Shown here: one piece after another, positions 14,625 to 15,081 of the stretch | How the letters are laid out: every line of letters begins with the position of its first letter | Position numbering within the stretch: position 1 is the first letter of the stretch | Assembly: GCA_945861815.1 (NCBI GenBank) | Contig: CAMAVV010000017.1 | Coordinates: forward strand, 1-15,081 | Reading direction: 5' to 3' | Source: Thermoflexus hugenholtzii JAD2 | Lineage (GTDB): Bacteria; Chloroflexota; Dehalococcoidia; SHYB01 | Length of the DNA stretch: 15,081 bases | Notes under the pieces: model-generated | Databases searched by the model: none | What the model saw: only the letters and a program-made list of their open reading frames with translations | What the model was told of the DNA's origin: nothing | Position numbers and translations under genes: made by a program

Positions 14625-15081
14625 ATGAGGCTGTTCCACAAGAATCAGCGCGGCTTCACCCTTATTGAGTTAATGACTGTGGCCTCCATCCTTGCAGTTA
14701 TGTCAGCTGTGGTTGTCCCGGCCGTCACTGGCACGTCCACCGCAAGCCGCGCCAGCAGCCAGGCGATCGACATCAACTCCCTTCGCTCCGCCATCGACCA
14801 GTTCAAGTCTGAAATGACAAAATGGCCGACCGACGGGCCACTCTATACTGGGTCTTGGCTCCCTGGAGGGCTACCCGCAGGAAGTGGAACCGGTACTGGT
14901 GCTGTAGATAACCCCTATATCTTTGAGGACGGCGATGTTGCAGGCGTCAATTTCAACGCGACAGGCACCGTTCAAAGCTTCGTGAAGACCTTTATCTCGG
15001 ACTTTTTCCGGGTACCCCCAAGCTACTCCACGGGAAGCAGTTCCCTGGTGACTGTCGCCGCCAGCACCAGCAGTCTCCCGT
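14625..15081 (+). CDS. Type IV prepilin-like protein, partial at right edge
   Basis: The gene opens at ATG 14625 with an AGGG eight bases upstream and stays open to the window end (152 codons and one base). The product starts with a short positive leader, MRLFHKNQRG, followed by FTLIELMTVASILAVMSAVV. This is the class III signal cut by prepilin peptidase after Gly10, leaving Phe as residue +1 and the conserved Glu at +5. The hydrophobic helix is followed by an amphipathic stretch (NSLRSAIDQFKSEMTKWP) as in pilins and pseudopilins of type IV pili or type II secretion. The rest is a Gly/Ser/Thr-rich globular head. Major pilin, minor pilin and pseudopilin cannot be told apart from this piece. 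It may be exported, assembled and possibly glycosylated by the preceding ligase-family protein (inference). Confidence 0.88.
   Translation, partial: MRLFHKNQRGFTLIELMTVASILAVMSAVVVPAVTGTSTASRASSQAIDINSLRSAIDQFKSEMTKWPTDGPLYTGSWLPGGLPAGSGTGTGAVDNPYIFEDGDVAGVNFNATGTVQSFVKTFISDFFRVPPSYSTGSSSLVTVAASTSSLP

Overview
The window reads as a chromosomal stretch of a GC-rich aerobic bacterium. A caa3-type cytochrome c oxidase locus, cobalamin-dependent QueG, and a large O-antigen-ligase/TPR membrane protein beside a type IV prepilin would fit Chloroflexota (a Dehalococcoidia- or SAR202-like lineage). That placement is a judgement from gene content and protein style, not from a marker gene. No rRNA, tRNA, CRISPR array, insertion sequence or phage gene was recognised.

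Bases 1-4837, minus strand: a complete caa3 oxidase operon, transcribed ctaC (subunit II with fused cytochrome c), ctaD (subunit I), ctaE (subunit III), ctaF (subunit IV with an N-terminal zinc ribbon), then a lipoprotein cytochrome c that runs off the left edge. Spacing is tight: ATGA overlap between ctaE and ctaF, and ribosome binding sites overlapping upstream stop codons. Bases 4838-5127 are a divergent control region, with a TTGACA/TAGGAT promoter for the oxidase operon and a perfect extended -10 (TGATATAAT) facing the heme genes.

Bases 5128-7433, plus strand: ctaB (heme O synthase) and ctaA (heme A synthase), which make the heme A used by the oxidase opposite. They are followed by the decayed remains of a D-2-hydroxyacid dehydrogenase gene, with two frame changes and a large internal deletion.

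Bases 7430-11820, minus strand: a short-chain dehydrogenase plus aldehyde dehydrogenase operon closed by a strong intrinsic terminator (9466-9504), then a FabL/FabI-like enoyl-ACP reductase homologue plus queG (epoxyqueuosine reductase). queG ends tail to tail with the pseudogene, sharing a CTAG.

Bases 11960-15081, plus strand: an 820-residue Wzy/O-antigen-ligase-family membrane protein with a C-terminal TPR-like domain, followed after about 200 bases by a type IV prepilin gene cut by the right edge. The pairing suggests, but does not prove, surface glycan attachment, possibly to the pilin.

Most of the window is well-understood respiratory and housekeeping content. The points most worth a second look are the ligase/prepilin pair, the zinc ribbon on subunit IV, the enlarged loop of subunit III, the FabL-like reductase and the broken dehydrogenase gene.
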